From JACVRW01 sp963734365 (GTDB taxonomy: Bacteria; Actinomycetota; Thermoleophilia; Solirubrobacterales; Thermoleophilaceae), in contig CAVTGV010000004.1 of the NCBI GenBank assembly GCA_963734365.1, positions 868,001 through 932,000 on the forward strand: a DNA stretch of 64,000 nt, written 5' to 3'. Within the stretch, counting starts at the first letter, position 1, and the number at the start of each line of letters is the position of its first letter. Below the pieces are notes generated by a model. It was not told the DNA's origin. It worked only from the letters and a program-made list of their open reading frames with translations, and ran no database searches. A program made the translations under genes and the position numbers. Positions 60,451-64,000 of the stretch are shown here, piece by piece.

Positions 60451-61410
60451 CTAGGCCGGCGTCTTGCCGCCTCGGGCCCGGCGCACGCTCGCCATCGGCG
60501 GCCGCTGCTCGACCCGGACCGACCGCGATTGCTCCGCGCCAACCGGTCCCGACAGGAGCGGCGGCACGGCCGAGGCCTCAAGGCGCCCCTCGCTCTCGAG
60601 GCGGTCCGTGACCGCTCGCAGAACGGCGTACGCCATCGGAACGAGCTCTCCGAGCGGCTGGTGGCGGTTCTGGCGGACGTCGAGGTCCACCTGTGCGAGT
60701 CCGTCGAGGCCGACGGCGCGGTAGGCGTCGATCAGCATTGCCGTCTCCACGGCGTAGCCGGTCGAGAAGGGCAGCTGGTCGAGCAGCCGGCGCCGGGCTG
60801 CGGTCTCGCCGGCCAGGGGCTGGCGGAAAGCGGACAGCTCGGGCCAGAAGCGGGTGAGCAGGGGCCGCGCCGCGAGCTCGGTGACCCTGCCGCCGCCCTC
60901 GGGGGACACGCCCTCGGCGTGGGCGAACGGACGCCGGAAGAAGCCCTTGACGAAGGACACGTCCTCGCGATGGAGCAGAGGCCCGATCAGACCTGTGCAC
61001 AGATGGGCACGAAAGTCGACCGTGTCGCCGTCCACGTAGGCCACCACGTCGCCTCCCGCCGCGCTGAGCGCCCGCCACATGGCGTCGCCCTTGCCCAGCA
61101 CCGGGCCGAACTCGGGCAGAAGCTGCGTCTCGGACACCACGCGCGCGCCGTGCTCGGCGGCCAGGGAAGCGGTGCCGTCGAGCGAGTCGGCGTCCACCAC
61201 GATCACCTCGTCCACCACCCCGGCGGCCTGCAGCCGCACGAGCTCCGTCACCACCACCGGCACCGTCGCGGCGCACTCCTTGGCCGGAACACAGACCGAG
61301 ACCGTGTCGCGCTTGACCGCGGCCAGCTCGGCCACGGAGAACTGCTGATGGTGAAACGAGCGCTCGCTGCTCCAACGGCGAGCCGCGCTGGTGGGGAGCA
61401 TGGCCGTCAT
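60451..61410 (-). CDS. gpgS: Glucosyl-3-phosphoglycerate synthase
   Basis: 319 residues from ATG 61410 after AGGAGGACG. GT-A glycosyltransferase: FSVAELAAVKRDTVSVCVPA, VDEVIVVDADSLDGTASLA, GKGDAMWRALSAAGGDVVAY, the metal DGD motif (VDGDTVDF), FVKGFFRRPF, STGYAVETAMLIDAY and NRHQPLGELVPMAYAVL, close to mycobacterial GpgS. It transfers glucose from a nucleotide sugar to 3-phosphoglycerate, the first step to glucosylglycerate. Start overlaps the epimerase stop (ATGA). Confidence 0.9.
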   Translation of the reverse strand: MTAMLPTSAARRWSSERSFHHQQFSVAELAAVKRDTVSVCVPAKECAATVPVVVTELVRLQAAGVVDEVIVVDADSLDGTASLAAEHGARVVSETQLLPEFGPVLGKGDAMWRALSAAGGDVVAYVDGDTVDFRAHLCTGLIGPLLHREDVSFVKGFFRRPFAHAEGVSPEGGGRVTELAARPLLTRFWPELSAFRQPLAGETAARRRLLDQLPFSTGYAVETAMLIDAYRAVGLDGLAQVDLDVRQNRHQPLGELVPMAYAVLRAVTDRLESEGRLEASAVPPLLSGPVGAEQSRSVRVEQRPPMASVRRARGGKTPA

Positions 61411-62399
61411 GGGCGTCCTCCTGCTCGGCGGGCGGGGGAATCGGTGCCGAGGTATCGCCGGTACCACTCCCATGTTGACGCCAAACCTCGGTCGAGGTCC
61501 CACTCCGGGGTCCAGCCGAGCTCCGCCTGGATCGCGCCCGAGTCCAGGTATTGGCGGTCGAGCTCCCCCGCCGGGGTTCCGTGGCCGCGGATGTCGGGCT
61601 CCACCTGGCGCCCGGACACCTCTATCAGGCGCCGAACCACCTCGAGGACGCTCAGCGGCTCGCCCCGGCCGGCGTTCCACGCCCGCCCCCACAGCTCGGG
61701 CCGCTCGAGCGAGGCGGCGACTGCGAGGTAGACCTCCACCGCGTCGTCGACGTAGAGGTAGTCCCGCTCCGGGGTGCCGTCGGAGCGGATCACGGGTGCC
61801 TCTCCGCGCACCAGCGCTCGCGCGCTGTCGGGGATGAGCCGGGACCAGTTGACGTCCCCCGGGCCGTAGACGTTGGCCAGGCGAGTGACCGCCACCGGCA
61901 GGCCGAACGTGGCCGCGTACGAGCGCGCGATCAGATCGGTACACGCCTTGGATACGTCGTACGGGAAGGCCGCCTCGAGCGCGAAGTCCTCGCGGTAGGG
62001 CATCTCATCGTGCGCGCCGTAGGCCTTGTCCGACGACGCCACCACCACGCCCTCGATCGAGTCCCCCTGCAGGCGGCAGGCCTCGAGCAGGTTGTACGTG
62101 CCGCGGATGTTGGCCTCGAAGGTGGACAGCGGCGAGCGATTGGCGGTGCCGACGATGGTCTGGGCCCCGAGGTGGAACACCGAGCTCACCCGGTGCTCGT
62201 TCAACACCCTCACCAGCGAGCCATGATCGGACAGGTCGGCGAGCGCGATCACGCAGCGCTCCCCGATGCCCTCCGCGGCGAAGCGTGATCCCGGGTCGAC
62301 GTCGCGCCGCAGCGCGACCACCCTCTCCCCCCGCTCCAGCAGCCGCTCCGTGAGCGCCGAGCCGATAAAGCCCTGCGCCCCCGTGACGAGGACGCTCAG
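61407..62399 (-). CDS. NAD-dependent nucleotide-sugar epimerase/dehydratase, CTG start likely
   Basis: 330 residues if started at the CTG that overlaps the moaD stop (CTGA); that start gives LSVLVTGAQGFIGSALTERL, the full GxxGxxG fold. The first ATG/GTG (62321) would delete it. SSDKAYG (Ser/Lys region), PYDVSKACTDL (catalytic YxxxK), YGPGDVNWSRLIPDSARALV and GTPERDYLYVDDAVEVYLA resemble CDP-glucose 4,6-dehydratase relatives. It may supply a sugar nucleotide, possibly linked to GpgS downstream. Confidence 0.87.
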   Translation of the reverse strand: MSVLVTGAQGFIGSALTERLLERGERVVALRRDVDPGSRFAAEGIGERCVIALADLSDHGSLVRVLNEHRVSSVFHLGAQTIVGTANRSPLSTFEANIRGTYNLLEACRLQGDSIEGVVVASSDKAYGAHDEMPYREDFALEAAFPYDVSKACTDLIARSYAATFGLPVAVTRLANVYGPGDVNWSRLIPDSARALVRGEAPVIRSDGTPERDYLYVDDAVEVYLAVAASLERPELWGRAWNAGRGEPLSVLEVVRRLIEVSGRQVEPDIRGHGTPAGELDRQYLDSGAIQAELGWTPEWDLDRGLASTWEWYRRYLGTDSPARRAGGRP

Positions 62400-62671
62400 C
62401 CGCCCGCTACGGCCGGCAGGATCGTGACCTCGTCGCCGTCCTCCACGCTGGTCTCGAGGCCGTCGAGGAAGCGAATGTCCTCGCCGCCGACGTAGACGTT
62501 CACGAAGCGCCTCAGGTCGCCATCCTCGGCAATGCGCTCGCGCAGGCCGTCATAGCGGTCGTACAGGCCGTCGAGGACCTCGCCGACGGTGGTCGCGCCG
62601 GCCACCGAGGTCTCCGAGTCGCCGCTCGTGACACTGCGCAGCTGGGTGGGGATCTTGACCGTGATGGTCAT
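62396..62671 (-). CDS. MoaD/ThiS-family ubiquitin-like sulfur carrier
   Basis: 91 residues. Beta-grasp fold: MTITVKIPTQLRSVTSG, TVGEVLDGLYDRYDGLRERI, FVNVYVGGEDIRFLDGLETS, DGDEVTILPAVAGG with the terminal Gly-Gly that becomes a thiocarboxylate. Mycobacterial CysO, which donates sulfur for cysteine made by the PLP enzyme CysM, is a close parallel; here the neighbour is threonine synthase, 14 bases upstream. Role in sulfur transfer or protein modification is inferred. Confidence 0.85.
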   Translation of the reverse strand: MTITVKIPTQLRSVTSGDSETSVAGATTVGEVLDGLYDRYDGLRERIAEDGDLRRFVNVYVGGEDIRFLDGLETSVEDGDEVTILPAVAGG

Positions 62672-62685
62672 GCGGATCCGCCAGA

Positions 62686-63921
62686 TTACACGGCGCCGAC
62701 AGCCGCTCCGGAGAGGGCCGCCTCGAACGACTCGACGCTGGCGTCGATCTCGTGACAGTCGAAGGTTCCACGCACCGCGTCGAGCGTCTTCAGGCCGTCT
62801 CCGGTGATCACCAGCACCACTCGCTCGTCCGCTCCGATGTCGCCCCGCTCGGCCAGCTTTCGCAGCGTGGCGGTGGTCACGCCGCCGGCGGTCTCCGTGA
62901 AGATCCCGGTGGTCTGCGCGAGCAGACGGATGCCGTCGCGGATCTCGTCGTCGGTCACCGAATCGATGGAGCCGCCCGAGCGCCGCGCCAGGTCGAGCGC
63001 GTACGGACCGTCGGCGGGATTGCCGATGGCCAGCGACTTGGCGATCGTGTCCGGGCGCACCGGGCGGCAGACCTCGTGGCCCGCCTCGAAGGCCGAGGCC
63101 ACCGGGGAGCATCCCTGCGCCTGGGCGCCGTTGAAGGTCGGCAGCTCGCCCTCGATCAGCCCCACCTCGAGCCACTCCTGGAATCCGCGCCCGATCTTGG
63201 TGAACAGCGATCCTGACGCGATCGGGGCCACCACGCGGTCGGGCAGCTCGAAGCCGAGCTGCTCGGCGATCTCGAAGGCGAGCGTCTTCGAGCCCTCCGC
63301 GTAGTACGGACGCACGTTCACGTTGACGAATGCCCAGTCGCGATCGCCGGACAGCTCCGTGCAGAGCCGGTTGACGTCGTCGTAGTTGCCGCGCACGGCC
63401 ACGAGGTTGGTCCCGTAGACACCCGTGGCCAGCACCTTCTGCTCCTCGAGGTCGGCGGGGATGAAGACGTACGAGTCGAGCCCCGCGGCGGCGGAATGGG
63501 CGGCCACGGCGTTGGCCAGGTTGCCTGTGGAGGGACAGGCCACCGTGTCGTAGCCGAGCTCCTGGGCCTTGGCCACGGCCACGGCCACCACCCGGTCCTT
63601 GAACGAGTGGGTGGGGTTGGCGGTGTCGTTCTTCACCCACACCTCGCCGAGGCCGAGCGCCTCCGCCAGGCGCGGCGCCCGCTGAAGGGGCGTGAGGCCC
63701 ACCGGCAGGCCCGGCGCCGGCGGTCCCTCGAAGGGCAGGAACTCGGAGTAGCGCCAGATGGTGTGCGGGCCGGCCTGAATGCTTCGCCGCGTGGACGCGG
63801 GATCGAGCCCGCTCAGGTCGTAGCCGACCTCGAGCGGCCCGAAGCATTGCTCGCACACGTAGCGGGCCTCGAGCGGGTAGCTCTCATGACATTCCTTGCA
63901 TTGGAGCGCCTGGACGGGCAT
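62686..63921 (-). CDS. thrC: Threonine synthase
   Basis: 411 residues, ATG 63921 after AAAGGAACAT. N-terminal zinc ribbon CKECHESYPLEARYVCEQC, then fold type II PLP enzyme: PLQRAPRLAEALGLGEVWVK, PLP lysine in NPTHSFKDRVV, CPSTGNLANAVAAHSAAAG, and a glycine-rich phosphate loop ASGSLFTKIGRG. Converts O-phosphohomoserine to threonine. Preceded by an attenuator-like leader and followed by a sulfur-carrier gene. Confidence 0.93.
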   Translation of the reverse strand: MPVQALQCKECHESYPLEARYVCEQCFGPLEVGYDLSGLDPASTRRSIQAGPHTIWRYSEFLPFEGPPAPGLPVGLTPLQRAPRLAEALGLGEVWVKNDTANPTHSFKDRVVAVAVAKAQELGYDTVACPSTGNLANAVAAHSAAAGLDSYVFIPADLEEQKVLATGVYGTNLVAVRGNYDDVNRLCTELSGDRDWAFVNVNVRPYYAEGSKTLAFEIAEQLGFELPDRVVAPIASGSLFTKIGRGFQEWLEVGLIEGELPTFNGAQAQGCSPVASAFEAGHEVCRPVRPDTIAKSLAIGNPADGPYALDLARRSGGSIDSVTDDEIRDGIRLLAQTTGIFTETAGGVTTATLRKLAERGDIGADERVVLVITGDGLKTLDAVRGTFDCHEIDASVESFEAALSGAAVGAV

Positions 63922-63937
63922 ATGTTCCTTTCCTGTG

Positions 63938-63991
63938 AAAAAGCCTCCGCCGCTGCTGTGACGACGGAGGCCTCTCAGCGCTCCTGTCACA
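63938..63991 (-). terminator. Attenuator-like leader hairpins upstream of thrC
   Basis: Minus strand: GCCTCCG (63971-63965), 15-base loop, CGGAGGC (63949-63943), then TTTTT (63942-63938), an intrinsic terminator 16 bases before the thrC ATG. A competing stem TGTGAC (63991-63986) with GTCACA (63962-63957) encloses the terminator's 5' arm and would prevent it. The rest of the leader is outside the window, so the sensor is unknown. Confidence 0.7.
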
Positions 63992-64000
63992 TCTTCCGGA

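Overview
High-GC actinobacterial chromosome. The minus-strand pyrimidine operon pyrR-pyrB-pyrC-carA-carB-pyrK-pyrD followed by mihF-gmk-rpoZ-coaBC, the actinobacterial IHF-like gene mihF, the PyrR-binding hairpin over a Shine-Dalgarno site and many leaderless promoters point to Actinomycetota, most likely class Thermoleophilia (Solirubrobacterales). The assignment to order is inference.

Region 1 (1-18.6 kb) is core genome. It opens with a GMC oxidoreductase that reads in frame, without a stop, into an aldehyde dehydrogenase, divergent from a TetR regulator. Next come dtd, a YbjN-like gene, the mihF-gmk-rpoZ-coaBC-TPR operon, the complete UMP-synthesis operon with tightly overlapping stops and starts, RNase Z, an XRE/nucleotidyltransferase pair and a phosphodiesterase.

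Region 2 (18.65-39.86 kb) looks like an old genomic island. It starts at tRNA-Arg(CCG), has a decayed tyrosine-recombinase remnant directly next to the tRNA, and ends at a degenerate direct copy of the tRNA 3' half. It carries an M23 peptidase, VOC proteins, a cyclic-nucleotide-domain thioredoxin-reductase-like flavoprotein, an ECF41 sigma factor, a run of secreted-protein genes (beta-helix, tandem coiled-coil paralogues, lysyl-oxidase-like) and three alpha/beta hydrolases. Single-base frameshifts are dense from about 27.7 to 43 kb and rare elsewhere; they are either real decay or a local sequence-quality problem.

Region 3 (39.9-51 kb) holds a frameshifted Orn/Lys/Arg decarboxylase, an enolase-like/NHL-repeat chimera, an MFS exporter, a class III aminotransferase, two RibD/DHFR-type reductases around a perfect 24-bp palindrome beside an ArsR remnant, and an epimerase-ECF41 operon with a textbook ECF41 promoter.

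Region 4 (51-64 kb) is metabolic. A fused CitE-type lyase/MaoC-type hydratase overlaps a mesaconyl-CoA C1-C4 transferase, recalling the glyoxylate-assimilation half of the 3-hydroxypropionate bicycle. It is followed by an SDR behind a MerR/SoxR-like operator, a divergent QueA-like protein, an FTR1 iron permease behind a palindrome, a MarR-quinone reductase pair, and a thrC-moaD-epimerase-gpgS operon preceded by an attenuator-like leader.
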